Shown: positions 44,424-52,487, counted from the stretch's first letter. The stretch is DNA of 64,000 bases from Neobacillus sp. CF12 (GCF_030348765.1 NZ_JAUCEU010000007.1:2350501-2414500); one strand, 5' to 3'. Numbers and translations: made by a program. Notes: generated by a model from the letters alone, not told the origin.

Positions 44424-45851
44424 TCAATTAACTTTTTCAACCAATGGGAACTTATATGTTCCATCCAGAACACTTTTTTCAGGCATATACATTCTTAGCA
44501 TTAGAACAAAGTGATTAGCTGGAGCAGGAAGCCAATTGGATTCATGTCCTAATGGTGGTGCATTTTGGATATATATATCCAGAGAACCGTCAGGGTTATA
44601 TTTAAGCCCTTCAGTACGATCACCAATCGAATAACGGTTGATAGGATTAGAAACAAAGAAATTATCTGGACCATACATACTTAATGACCAAAAAGCTTTA
44701 ACTGGTGGAATAGGTTGGTCTTTATTAAAATGAATAATATATTGATTATTACCACTAAGTACATTTCCATTGCTGTCGACTTGTGTACGTACATACATTG
44801 CTTCCTCAGGAACATTAGCACCTAACCCAAACATTGCAACTACCGCTCTCTTTAAATAGTCAGTACCATATGTTCCGATGTCATAAAATACTTTCCAGTT
44901 GTTACTTGTTTTCCCTAATGTAGATAAAGTTTTTGCTATAATTTCCTTTCCGTCTTTAACAGCACGTGTGAGTCCTGCCATTACAGCAGAGTCAATATTA
45001 CCTTGGAATCCTTTGATTGGATCTATACCAATTAATTCAAATTGTGATATCATTGCAACATCTGCTTTAGAGCCCGGATTCAGTTTAATCAACTTTGTCA
45101 TTTTATCAAAAAACTGTATTGGATCACTGAAATCAGTAGACAAAACAGTAGGTAAATCCAATAGCGATTTTGCTTCTTTTTTATCGTAAGGTGTCAGTGA
45201 GAATTTGTCTTGAATAGTATGTACATTAGGTAAATCCTTTGGTCCATCCACCAATATACGTCCATTGATCCATACCATATTTGTAGGCGTTTTTATAATA
45301 TTTTCACCTTTAGGTAGTTTTCCTTTCCAATTTGGTCCGACAATTACGTATTTCCCAGCAGTTGTTCCTGTAGTTCTTTTTCCAATATAGTGAAATGAGT
45401 TAGTATAAGCGTCCAAAAACTGCATGGTATAGTATCGCCCTTTTACATTTGGAACACTCAATACTACCGGTCCCTTTGACAGATCAAGCCATGCTTGAGA
45501 ATACAATGTATCATTATTGGGTGTTACTACGTCTCTGAAGTTTGAGTCGGCCAATTCTCTCATATGATAAAACTTATTTAAAGGCGTGTGTTTTGTGAAT
45601 TCTTGCATTGTTTTTGCTACTTCCAAAAGTGGATAGGCATATATATAAGCCTGAATGCCTATACTATATGCTAAGTTCTCACGGTATTTGTCTTGTACAG
45701 GAACAGAATGATAGGCATCAAAATTATGAACTTGTTTTGTGTAATAAGTCGGTGTAGTAGAATTAGTAGTAGTTGCTGTTCCCCTACTTGCAAATGTCGT
45801 TATAGAAACCAGCATCACTATTAACGAAATTAAAAGCTTATTTCTATTCAC
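44424..45851 (-). CDS. Secreted DUF1254/DUF1214 protein
   Basis: This 475-residue protein has a signal peptide (NRKLLISLIVMLVSITTFAS-like) and motifs NNDTLYSQAWLDLSKGPV, IVGPNWKGKLPKG, NRYSIGDRTEGLKYNPDGS and LDIYIQ. It parallels the product of 27075-28469 over its whole length. Both end in a conserved GTYxxPxVxKVN. The function of the family is unknown. Presence of a terminator and a wide 5' gap indicates a single-gene transcript. Confidence 0.85.
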   Translation of the reverse strand: MNRNKLLISLIVMLVSITTFASRGTATTTNSTTPTYYTKQVHNFDAYHSVPVQDKYRENLAYSIGIQAYIYAYPLLEVAKTMQEFTKHTPLNKFYHMRELADSNFRDVVTPNNDTLYSQAWLDLSKGPVVLSVPNVKGRYYTMQFLDAYTNSFHYIGKRTTGTTAGKYVIVGPNWKGKLPKGENIIKTPTNMVWINGRILVDGPKDLPNVHTIQDKFSLTPYDKKEAKSLLDLPTVLSTDFSDPIQFFDKMTKLIKLNPGSKADVAMISQFELIGIDPIKGFQGNIDSAVMAGLTRAVKDGKEIIAKTLSTLGKTSNNWKVFYDIGTYGTDYLKRAVVAMFGLGANVPEEAMYVRTQVDSNGNVLSGNNQYIIHFNKDQPIPPVKAFWSLSMYGPDNFFVSNPINRYSIGDRTEGLKYNPDGSLDIYIQNAPPLGHESNWLPAPANHFVLMLRMYMPEKSVLDGTYKFPLVEKVN

Positions 45852-46188
45852 TATAACAAAACCTCTTTTTGTAAATGTTAATTTCCTCTTTACCCATTTC
45901 AGTAGTTACATAAGAACATGATTCATATATAGCTATAACTGCACTCCATCTGCTGACAACAATGCTCCTCATAGCTATTTTGCTGCAAATTTCTTTCCAT
46001 ATATTGCTCCAAAAGGTTTAATTTAATACCCTTTTTTAATATGGTAAACGAGCATCAGCAATCAAAGCCCATTTCAAATTCTTTCCTTTTTTCACATTTC
46101 AATATTTGGTAGATAATTTAATTAATTGGCATGCGTGTCATAAATTTGATAAATTTCTCATTAAAACTTTCATCCATATAGTGCTTGA
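45852..46188. other. Non-coding gap upstream of DUF1254 gene
   Basis: The gap is AT-rich with no credible reading frame. It should contain the promoter of the DUF1254 gene. I see no clear operator. Confidence 0.4.
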
Positions 46189-46392
46189 ACAAGCGAGCAT
46201 CAGACAGGTCGAGCAATTGATGTTACTGGAGGAAATGGAAAATGCGCAGCTGGAGACTGCTTTGGTGTGACAAAGGAAACTGTTTGGCTAAACCAACAGG
46301 CATCTCAGTACGGATATATAATCCGATACCCAAAGGAAAGGAAAATAGTGGGAGTTAAAGGCAAGAGCATTATAGGAAGTATTTATAAATGA
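46189..46392 (+). pseudogene. 3' relic of a D-Ala-D-Ala carboxypeptidase (peptidase M15)
   Basis: The + strand frame after a TGA at 46186-46188 reads TSEHQTGRAIDVTGGNGKC, then AAGDCFGVTKETVWLNQQAS and QYGYIIRYPKERK, ending at TGA 46392. SEHQTGRAIDV is the zinc-binding SxHxxGxAxD motif of VanY/YodJ-type enzymes. The N-terminal two thirds and the final His-containing HLRYVG motif are missing. A perfect terminator follows. Confidence 0.85.
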
Positions 46393-46401
46393 GGAAGCAT
46401 A

Positions 46402-46429
46402 AAAAGCAATGCCTTAAAGCATTGCTTTT
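46402..46429 (+). terminator. Terminator after carboxypeptidase relic
   Basis: Perfect arms AAAAGCAATGC and GCATTGCTTTT enclose CTTAAA. It is probably the old terminator of the decayed gene. Confidence 0.8.
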
Positions 46430-46525
46430 CTTTAATTCTCGCAACCGTTAGTTCAACAAGCAATTGCTCAACAGATAATCATCTAAAAGGTTTTAGTCCA
46501 AAGATAATGTCGCTTAAATCAAATT

Positions 46526-47218
46526 TCAGGTATTGGACGGATCATTTTCAGAATGCAAGATAATCAATTTTCGTCGATCATCCACATTTTTCTTTTGCAA
46601 TAGTTTCCGCACATGGGACTTCACTGTGTTTTCACTAATAAATAGGCTGCTGGCAATCTCTTTATTGGTCAATCCCCTTACTAAAAGTACAAATACTTGA
46701 TACTCGCGTTCTGTTAGTGCTTCATTAGTCTGGTCCGAAACTGCCTCTAATGGACTTTGGCTTCCTTGATTTGTTAATAGTTGAACCAACCTGCCGATTT
46801 CATGAATCATATTCTGCTCTTCAGCATTTGTGAACGTTTCCAATGTATCTAAATAAAACCTCCAAGGGGTTTCTATCGTATTCTCAAGGAGCCATTCCTT
46901 TTCACCTTCGCATAAATAGAATCCTGAAAACAAAAAGTATTTCTGATTATCGACTGTAAACGGATACAGAATGATGTTTGGTCGAAGAATAAATTTCGAC
47001 CTTAAAACCACTGGATCTGTTAATGATTTAAATTGCTGGATAATTGGGAGGCAAAATTCCTGGTTCACATTGTCGCCATAGATTTCCATTGTCTTCTGAT
47101 GTGCGACACTATAATTAATAATTGGAAATAGTTCGTTTCCTTGTGAGTCGTAAATTTGTCCCGCAAATCCATGACGATAACAAAATAAATCTAATAAATA
47201 AGCCCAATTATTTTGCAA
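46526..47218 (-). CDS. LuxR-type transcriptional regulator with N-terminal sensor region
   Basis: This 230-residue protein has a C-terminal LuxR/FixJ helix-turn-helix (about 165-220: LTEREYQVFVLLVRGLTNKE and SENTVKSHVRKLLQKK). The N-terminal 140 residues resemble the PocR-like or GAF-like sensor of other Bacillus regulators, with a CYRHGFAGQIYD start. No receiver Asp pattern is present, so it is not a classical response regulator. It stands alone, and its target and ligand are unknown. Confidence 0.8.
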   Translation of the reverse strand: MQNNWAYLLDLFCYRHGFAGQIYDSQGNELFPIINYSVAHQKTMEIYGDNVNQEFCLPIIQQFKSLTDPVVLRSKFILRPNIILYPFTVDNQKYFLFSGFYLCEGEKEWLLENTIETPWRFYLDTLETFTNAEEQNMIHEIGRLVQLLTNQGSQSPLEAVSDQTNEALTEREYQVFVLLVRGLTNKEIASSLFISENTVKSHVRKLLQKKNVDDRRKLIILHSENDPSNT

Positions 47219-47634
47219 TTAGAATCACCTCCGTTCAATTATATTACTTGATTTTTCATTTAGCGAATTAAGTTTGATTTTAATAAGTTTTATAGAAGAG
47301 GACAACAACCCGTTAGAGTGATAATCATAGGATTAATCCTTTATCAAAAGAACTACTTCGGGGGTTGTCACCCTATCGGGTAATTGTCCGAGATAGTTTA
47401 CTTTATTATTATATTTTGGGCAAGAGTTTATTTTTGAATTTCAAAAAAACTGTTAAGTTAATAGTTTCCTAATATCGAACGGTGAATAATGATATGAAGT
47501 GAAAGGTTCAAGGACGTGTATAAAAAATATCCAACGTCGATATCTGTCGTTGTGAATAAGAACTATTATTTGCCTGTTAACTATTAAAGTCGGTGGATGT
47601 TATAGCCGGATGATCAGGTTGTGGGGGAGTCTTT
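47219..47634. promoter_or_regulatory. Leader region of L,D-transpeptidase with imperfect repeat copy
   Basis: No gene is visible. Segment 47446-47515 is an imperfect copy of 49118-49187, downstream of the transpeptidase gene. It even keeps the small-ORF start, but with ATG AAG TGA in place of ATG AAA TGG. A partial inverted repeat, AACAACCCG/CGGGGGTTGT, lies at 47304-47368. Confidence 0.5.
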
Positions 47635-49080
47635 ATGGGAAGTACACTAAAAGAAACAAGGGAAGAAATTCATAAACAACGGGTAAACTCATTTAAAAGG
47701 TTTGCAAAAAGGATGTTTATTACAACAGGTATAATCATTATTATTGCACTCATATTTGCGGTAATCAGCTATTTCCAGGCAGACAACTTTAATGAACATG
47801 TCAAGATTAATGGCATAGAAGTCAGTGGACTGAATGCTGATCAGGCACTAAAAAAATTAAAAGCATCTGTATTAAAAAACGAAGTCTATGTAGGACAACT
47901 ACAAATTTTAGATGGAAAAGATTCGAAGATGAAATTTACTGATAAAGATCTGCCAGGGGTCAAAAAATTATTAAGAAGCCAGCGGACGTTTTTTCCTTCC
48001 TCAAAAGCAAAAAATTATTCGTTAATGCCAAACAAACTAGATCAGTATCAAACCCAGTCGATGAAAAAACAAGTTGAAGAAAAGCTTATATCTATAAATA
48101 AGAGTTTAAAAGCGCCACAAGATGCGGAGGCTCATTTGGAACAAGGTAAAATTGTCGTCTCAAAAAGCATTAGCGGGGAGCAGTATGATATCGACAGTCT
48201 ATTAATGGACTACGAGAAGCAGGAATATACTAGTGAAATCCGTCTGAATCCTGTATACATACAGCCAATCAAAGAGGACAGTTCGATTGTAAAAAATGAA
48301 CGAAAAAAGCTGAAGGAACTCCTTCAACGAACCCTTGATTATAAGGTGCAAGATCAAGTTTATACGTTAAAAGCCAGCGATTTAATTAAAAATGCCTCTG
48401 TGTCAAAAAAAATGAAGGTTAAGATTGATGCTGGTGATATTAAAAATAAAATTGCAGAAATTAATAGTTTTCAATCTACATTAGATAAAAACTTCAAATT
48501 TAAGACCCATTCAGGTACAGTCATAATGGTTAAGGGACAAGGCTATGGCTGGGCATTAGATGTGGACAAAGAAACAAAACAGATTCAGGCAGCTTTTGAA
48601 AAAGAAGTAAAATCAATTTCTGCTTCTAATATTATCGGACATGGCTGGAGTAACGAAGGCTACGGTTATGAAACGACAACGAACAATGGCATTGGCGAAA
48701 CGTATGCCGAAGTGTCGATTGCAGAACAGCGTATTTGGCTTTATAAAAATGGAAAATTAGTAGTCACAACGAATGTCGTGACCGGTAAACACAGCACCGG
48801 TGAAGATACATCAAAAGGAGTGTGGTATATCCTCTTCAAACGAACACCACACACGCTCAAGGGCTCCCATGTTGGTAGTGGGGCTTATGAAATTAAAGTC
48901 AATTATTGGGCTCCATTTACGAACAGCGGGCAAGGTTTCCACGATGCCGGCTGGCGGACAAATTGGTCAAGCAATGCCTTTCTTACGAAAGGATCCGGAG
49001 GCTGCGTCAACATACCGTCTAGTGTTATGAAAACCGTGTTTGATAATCTCAGTACTTACGAGCCGGTTGTCATTTATTAA
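47635..49080 (+). CDS. L,D-transpeptidase (YkuD) with N-terminal peptidoglycan-binding region
   Basis: This 481-residue protein has one N-terminal membrane segment (about 29-50), two extracytoplasmic PG_binding_4-type repeats (about 60-330) and a C-terminal YkuD domain (about 355-481). The YkuD domain has FHDAGWRTNW and the catalytic GSGGCVNIP, where Cys is the acylated nucleophile. It makes or remodels 3-3 peptidoglycan links or anchors wall polymers. GGGGGAG precedes the ATG. An ordinary YkuD motif is HGC; here SGGC is the form usual in this subfamily. Confidence 0.9.
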   Translation: MGSTLKETREEIHKQRVNSFKRFAKRMFITTGIIIIIALIFAVISYFQADNFNEHVKINGIEVSGLNADQALKKLKASVLKNEVYVGQLQILDGKDSKMKFTDKDLPGVKKLLRSQRTFFPSSKAKNYSLMPNKLDQYQTQSMKKQVEEKLISINKSLKAPQDAEAHLEQGKIVVSKSISGEQYDIDSLLMDYEKQEYTSEIRLNPVYIQPIKEDSSIVKNERKKLKELLQRTLDYKVQDQVYTLKASDLIKNASVSKKMKVKIDAGDIKNKIAEINSFQSTLDKNFKFKTHSGTVIMVKGQGYGWALDVDKETKQIQAAFEKEVKSISASNIIGHGWSNEGYGYETTTNNGIGETYAEVSIAEQRIWLYKNGKLVVTTNVVTGKHSTGEDTSKGVWYILFKRTPHTLKGSHVGSGAYEIKVNYWAPFTNSGQGFHDAGWRTNWSSNAFLTKGSGGCVNIPSSVMKTVFDNLSTYEPVVIY

Positions 49081-49164
49081 GAAATGGCAGTCTATAAAAA
49101 AGTATTGCTTTTCGAGAAAACTGTTTAGGTAATAGTTTCTTAACATTGAAAGGAGAATAATCAT

Positions 49165-49251
49165 ATGAAATGGCTGGTTCAAGAGGATGGCTGCACTAGT
49201 GGATCGTATGGCAAAGAGCGGAATGAACCAGGAGAATATTTATATGTTTAA
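49165..49251 (+). CDS. Possible 28-residue peptide
   Basis: ATG 49165 follows AAAGGAG at a good spacing and opens MKWLVQEDGCTSGSYGKE, ending at TAA 49251. It has one Cys and no membrane segment. A degenerate copy upstream of the transpeptidase (47498) carries a stop at codon 3. It may be a relic of a longer gene; coding status is uncertain. Confidence 0.35.
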   Translation: MKWLVQEDGCTSGSYGKERNEPGEYLYV

Positions 49252-49310
49252 GACTAGATCCGTGTATTTTTAATTATAATATTTATATGCGTATCCTGTT
49301 TTTAATAAAT

Positions 49311-49350
49311 ATAAAGCGATTCTCTAACATATTGAGAATCGCTTTTTTTC
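49311..49350 (+). terminator. Terminator
   Basis: AAAGCGATTCTC and GAGAATCGCTTT pair around TAACATATT and run into a T tract. It closes the transpeptidase region. Confidence 0.85.
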
Positions 49351-49419
49351 CTATATTTTAGCTGGTTTATAATATTATTCCTTCTTCACGCTTTTTTTGA
49401 ACCTATCAATGCGAGCTCC

Positions 49420-49545
49420 AGGTTAGGACATTCGAAAATAGGTACGACAATGGATCTATACGGCCATGCTCTTAAAAGTGCCGACGAAGCAGCAGCAAAT
49501 CAAGTCGATCAATTTTTTACGAAAAATAAAAAAGATCAAGCTTAA
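49420..49545 (+). pseudogene. 3' relic of a tyrosine recombinase/integrase
   Basis: The + strand reads RLGHSKIGTTMDLYGHALKS, then ADEAAANQVDQFF and TKNKKDQA before TAA 49545. This is the C-terminal box of phage-type integrases, with LGH and the catalytic Tyr in DLYGH. The rest of the gene is missing. An ACCACCAAATTGCCACC arm-like motif (49588-49604) and a 45-bp core-like repeat (49687-49731) follow, as is usual downstream of integrase genes. Confidence 0.85.
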
Positions 49546-49686
49546 AGCTGTTTTATTTGTTTTTTATGATTTAAACTTTTTTATTTTACCACCAAATTGC
49601 CACCCATTCATCTGTATTACTTCAAACTAATTTTCCTGTTATATATAAAAAACCTTGATAACACAAGGGTTACCAAGGATCTGTAT

Positions 49687-49731
49687 TGATGACCTGTGAG
49701 GGGTTCGAACCCCCGACCTCAACCCTGTCAA
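49687..49731. repeat. Left copy of 45-bp direct repeat, att-like
   Basis: This copy matches 59915-59959 at 43 of 45 positions in the same orientation. Its centre GGGGTTCGAACCCC is a 14-bp palindrome that resembles a tRNA T-arm, as in many integrase core sites. It lies 140 bases after an integrase relic. Confidence 0.75.
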
Positions 49732-49760
49732 GCTTGTTTCATTAAATCAAACTAATTAAT

Positions 49761-50107
49761 TTGAGAAAAATAAGTAAAATCAAGTCTGATTTAAGTGGGT
49801 TTTATAAGGGTTTAAAGTCAAATGGGAAAAATAAATTAATTAAAAATAAAACAAAAAAACTCGCTGATACATTATCCCAAGGGATTTTCCTGTTAGGGGC
49901 TTATTCACTAGGAATGGCGATTCCATTTTTTATTATTAGCGTTGTTGTATCATTTTCCTTAAATACCATGAAAAAAATCAATAAATATTATCTAAACTTG
50001 CTTTTGTTAATGGAATGATTATGGTTATGCTAGGATATCTAGTATTGAGCGGACAAATGCAGATAATCCGTGCATGGCTGTCAGCTTACAGTTTATTTCT
50101 GTTTTAG
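49761..50107 (+). pseudogene. Frameshifted ccdA-like 3' relic
   Basis: The first frame gives TLSQGIFLLGAYSLGMAIPF and ends early. One frame over, KLAFVNGMIMVMLGYLVLSG continues to TAG 50107. Together these form the last two membrane segments of a CcdA/DsbD-type thiol-reductant transporter. The frameshift lies near 49985-49995 and the N-terminal part is missing or unrelated. CcdA proteins pass electrons to extracytoplasmic thiol enzymes, which suits the sulfur context. Confidence 0.7.
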
Positions 50108-50241
50108 AAAGGGAGAGAATAATAGGATTCGCTATTTTGAATAGTAAAGGTGAAATTATTGAGGCCCAACAATTAGATCCTTTTGGGGAAGAACTAGCCA
50201 ATATTATTTCATATGCTGCTGAAAAAGTAAGTTATAAATAA
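50108..50241 (+). pseudogene. Short open frame fragment, unassigned
   Basis: The frame reads ERIIGFAILNSKGEIIEAQQ, then LDPFGEELANIISYAAEKVS and YK before TAA 50241. It has no ATG or ribosome site. It is conserved-looking and could be the C-terminus of a redox protein that followed ccdA. I do not recognise it. Confidence 0.4.
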
Positions 50242-50277
50242 TTAAACTTAGAGCATTAATTCCAAGGTGGTAATAAA

Positions 50278-50653
50278 ATGAAGCGAGTCTCGCACTTATT
50301 AGTAATATTACTAGTAGTAGTCCTTACTGGATGTGGAATTAGTTCCGAAGGATATAGAAATGTATCTCTCAGAGGAAGCAAAGCAACTCATCGACAACAA
50401 GGAAGTAGTTGTGCTAGATGTTAGAACCCCTGAAGAGTATCAAGAAGAACACATCCCTAATGCAATCTTACTACCACTACAAGAATTAGAAAATAAATTG
50501 AACGATTTAGATAAAGAAGAAACCTATATAGTGGTTTGCCGCAGCGGAAATCGCTCTACTCAAGCTAGTGAAATATTAATAAATAATAAATTTACTAATA
50601 TTAATAACTTGACCGGCGGTATGAATAACTGGTCATATGAAATTGAAAATTAA
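50278..50653 (+). pseudogene. Rhodanese lipoprotein with frameshift
   Basis: ATG 50278, preceded by AAGGTGG, encodes a lipoprotein signal HLLVILLVVVLTGCG. Immediately after the lipobox the frame is lost. The rhodanese domain continues one frame over (from about 50333) with VVLDVRTPEEY and active loop CRSGNRS, ending at 50653. A one-base change would restore a secreted rhodanese of about 125 residues. A GTG at 50333 could give a cytoplasmic form but has no ribosome site. Confidence 0.8.
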
Positions 50654-50671
50654 ATACATTAGAGATAAGTA

Positions 50672-50704
50672 AAAGAACCCAGCAATTAATGATGGGTTCT
50701 TTCT
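50672..50704 (+). terminator. Terminator after rhodanese lipoprotein
   Basis: AAGAACCCA and TGGGTTCTT pair around an 11-base loop followed by TCTTC. It separates this gene from the - strand HesB-like gene. Confidence 0.75.
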
Positions 50705-50754
50705 TCTAAACTAATTCATAACGATTTTGATGTGACAGGTTATATCATTCGTAT

Positions 50755-51042
50755 TTATACTTTTAGCACGACAAATTTTCCGCCACCGAATAAGGACTTG
50801 GTATAATCAATCTTTGCATTATTGAAATAAACCATATCTCTTTCATTTACTAAAAACTTGATACCACTTTCTTCTGTGACTTCATCACTTTCTAAAGCAG
50901 ACTCTTCCAGAGCCAGACGTAACTGAGGGACTCCTCAACCAATGCCCATTGATAAACGAATAAGGGGCCTATTGTCCTCATTCAATAGTTCTTGTATTTC
51001 TTTCGTTATCGCACCTATTGCAGCATGTGTAATTTTAACCAT
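50755..51042 (-). CDS. HesB-like protein with in-frame UGA, candidate selenoprotein
   Basis: From ATG 51042, with GGAGGT 6 bases upstream, 95 codons run to TAA 50755 with one internal stop: TGA at 50937-50935 (codon 36). The product reads LIRLSMGIG-U-GVPQLRLAL, then VTEESGIKFLVNERD and KIDYTKSLFGGGKFVV. HesB-like proteins of this branch have GxGCGGP or GxGUGGP here, and Sec at this exact place is known for the family. Twenty bases after UGA the mRNA can fold GGCUCU-GGA-AGAGUC (50914-50900), with a G-containing apical loop in the range of bacterial SECIS elements. The alternative is a single Cys-to-stop mutation. No sel genes are in the window. Confidence 0.65.
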
Positions 51043-51189
51043 TGTATTACCTCCATAACAGTGACAAATAAACCGCCATATATATTATTTTTATCTACTA
51101 GTCCAACTTAATTTATAGTATATCTAACCAAAATTTATATCCTCTACGGATTAAATAAAGAATCTCAGTTAAAAGCTTTATAAATAATG

Positions 51190-51216
51190 TAAAAAGCTCC
51201 TACCAGGAGCATACAA
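51190..51216 (-). terminator. Terminator of TauE-side operon
   Basis: On the - strand GCTCCT-GGT-AGGAGC is followed by TTTTT. It ends the transcript coming from the TauE gene, separating it from the HesB-like gene. Confidence 0.8.
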
Positions 51217-51226
51217 ACGTTCCTAG

Positions 51227-51340
51227 TCATATAGGAATCAGTTGCTTAACCTGTTTTTCATTTCCAGAAAAGTTATGCCGGCTAATACCTCAAGAACCAG
51301 TTTCAGTGCAATTAGTCTTTTTATTTTGTCCTTCAGTCAT
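51227..51340 (-). CDS. Small ORF with in-frame UGA after TauE gene
   Basis: ATG 51340, preceded by AAGGGGGAATTAAG, opens MTEGQNKKTNCTETGS. TGA at 51292-51290 (codon 17) is followed by GISRHNFSGNEKQVKQLIPI and TGA 51229. The UGA follows C-x5 and precedes Gly, a thiol-like context similar to the HesB-like case. It is read either as a 16-residue peptide or, if UGA is recoded, as 37 residues. The following mRNA has only a weak CCGG/CUGG stem. I do not recognise a family. Confidence 0.35.
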
Positions 51341-51404
51341 CTTAATTCCCCCTTGGCAAACAGTATCTTCTTTAATTGCCGTACCCTTTTCTTAAGTATT
51401 CGAC

Positions 51405-52181
51405 TTATAAAATATCCATCCAAATCTTTATAGCTGTTGCTAAAATTAAAAAGGCTAATACCACTTGTAAAATCTTGGTATTTACTTTTTTACCAGCCAT
51501 TGCGCCTAATGGTGAGGCAATTAAACTGGCAATAATCATAATTACAGAAGGCAAAATTTCAACTTGTCCCGTTGTGATTTTTCCAACAGTGGCACCAATT
51601 GAAGATAAAAACGTAATAGCCAATGAAGAAGCAATCGTCATACGTGTTGGTATTTTTAATACAACTAGCATGATTGGAACTAATAAAAACGCTCCTGCTG
51701 CTCCAACGATTCCGGAACCAATTCCAACAATTAATGCCAGTGATGCTGCCAGCCATTTATTAAACTTCACTTGATCTAATGGGATATCGTCAATTCCTTT
51801 TTTCGGAACAAACATCATGACAGCGGCTATTAATGCTAATATCCCATAAACTAAATTAATTCCGCCCTCTGACATTAACCTTGAACCAAAACCGCCAACA
51901 AAACTACCAACTAAAATGCTGGCTCCCATATATCCTATTAGAGTTTTATTTAGGTAGCCACCTTTACGGTACGCCCAAACACCACCGATTGTTGCAAAAA
52001 ACACCTGAACAGCGCTTATCCCTGATACTTCGTGGGCACTAAATGCTGCTAAACCAAATATAGGCGGAATATATAAAAGCATCGGATATTTAATAATAGA
52101 ACCGCCTATTCCTAACATTCCAGATATATATGAACCAATAAAACCAATTAAGAAAATAGTTATAATAAAGCCAATATCCAT
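51405..52181 (-). CDS. TauE/SafE-family sulfur compound exporter
   Basis: This 258-residue protein has seven to eight membrane segments and the paired TauE/SafE motifs [20 protein letters not shown] and [20 protein letters not shown]. Such carriers move sulfite, thiosulfate or sulfoacetate-type anions. Here it probably exports sulfite or thiosulfate made by the persulfide dioxygenase. AAGGGGGAGGAAG precedes the ATG. It lies downstream of a TusA gene and a hairpin, so expression may be partly attenuated relative to the upstream genes. Confidence 0.88.
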   Translation of the reverse strand: MDIGFIITIFLIGFIGSYISGMLGIGGSIIKYPMLLYIPPIFGLAAFSAHEVSGISAVQVFFATIGGVWAYRKGGYLNKTLIGYMGASILVGSFVGGFGSRLMSEGGINLVYGILALIAAVMMFVPKKGIDDIPLDQVKFNKWLAASLALIVGIGSGIVGAAGAFLLVPIMLVVLKIPTRMTIASSLAITFLSSIGATVGKITTGQVEILPSVIMIIASLIASPLGAMAGKKVNTKILQVVLAFLILATAIKIWMDIL

Positions 52182-52205
52182 TGTACTTCCTCCCCCTTAA
52201 GAAAA

Positions 52206-52226
52206 GGGAACCCGAATCGGTTCCCT
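52206..52226 (-). terminator. Hairpin between tusA and tauE
   Basis: GGGAACC and GGTTCCC form a stem around CGAATC, and the - strand continues TTTTCTT. It can end or attenuate transcription before the TauE gene. Confidence 0.65.
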
Positions 52227-52231
52227 ATTTC

Positions 52232-52459
52232 CTAACCTTTTTTTATCCAGAACTTCAAAACGTCGTTCTCCACTTCGTGTTTCACTACCTCGTGACCGCC
52301 TGATTTTGCCCATGCCGCAAGGTCATTTTTTGCCCCTTTATCCGTCGCATGAATTTCTAACACTTGACCACTTTCTAATTCATTCATTGCCTTTTTTGTC
52401 TTTACGATCGGCATTGGACATGCTAACCCTTTTGCGTCTAAAACTTTATTTGCTTCCAT
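52232..52459 (-). CDS. TusA-family sulfur carrier
   Basis: This 75-residue single-domain TusA/SirA-like protein has the sulfur-carrying Cys14 in LACPMPIVKTKKAM. TusA proteins accept persulfide sulfur from rhodaneses and pass it on. Its sequence is close to the TusA halves of the two fusion proteins in the cluster. AGGAGGT precedes the ATG. It follows the persulfide dioxygenase gene by 28 bases and is probably co-transcribed. Confidence 0.9.
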   Translation of the reverse strand: MEANKVLDAKGLACPMPIVKTKKAMNELESGQVLEIHATDKGAKNDLAAWAKSGGHEVVKHEVENDVLKFWIKKG

Positions 52460-52487
52460 TTCTTTTACCTCCTAGTTTTTGTTTTAC

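Noticed and set aside
49687-49731. Possible tRNA gene (TTCGAAC T-arm pattern)
   Set aside because: Only a T-arm-like hairpin is present. No anticodon arm, D-arm or pairing acceptor stem can be drawn, and it recurs at 59915, so it is treated as an att-like repeat.
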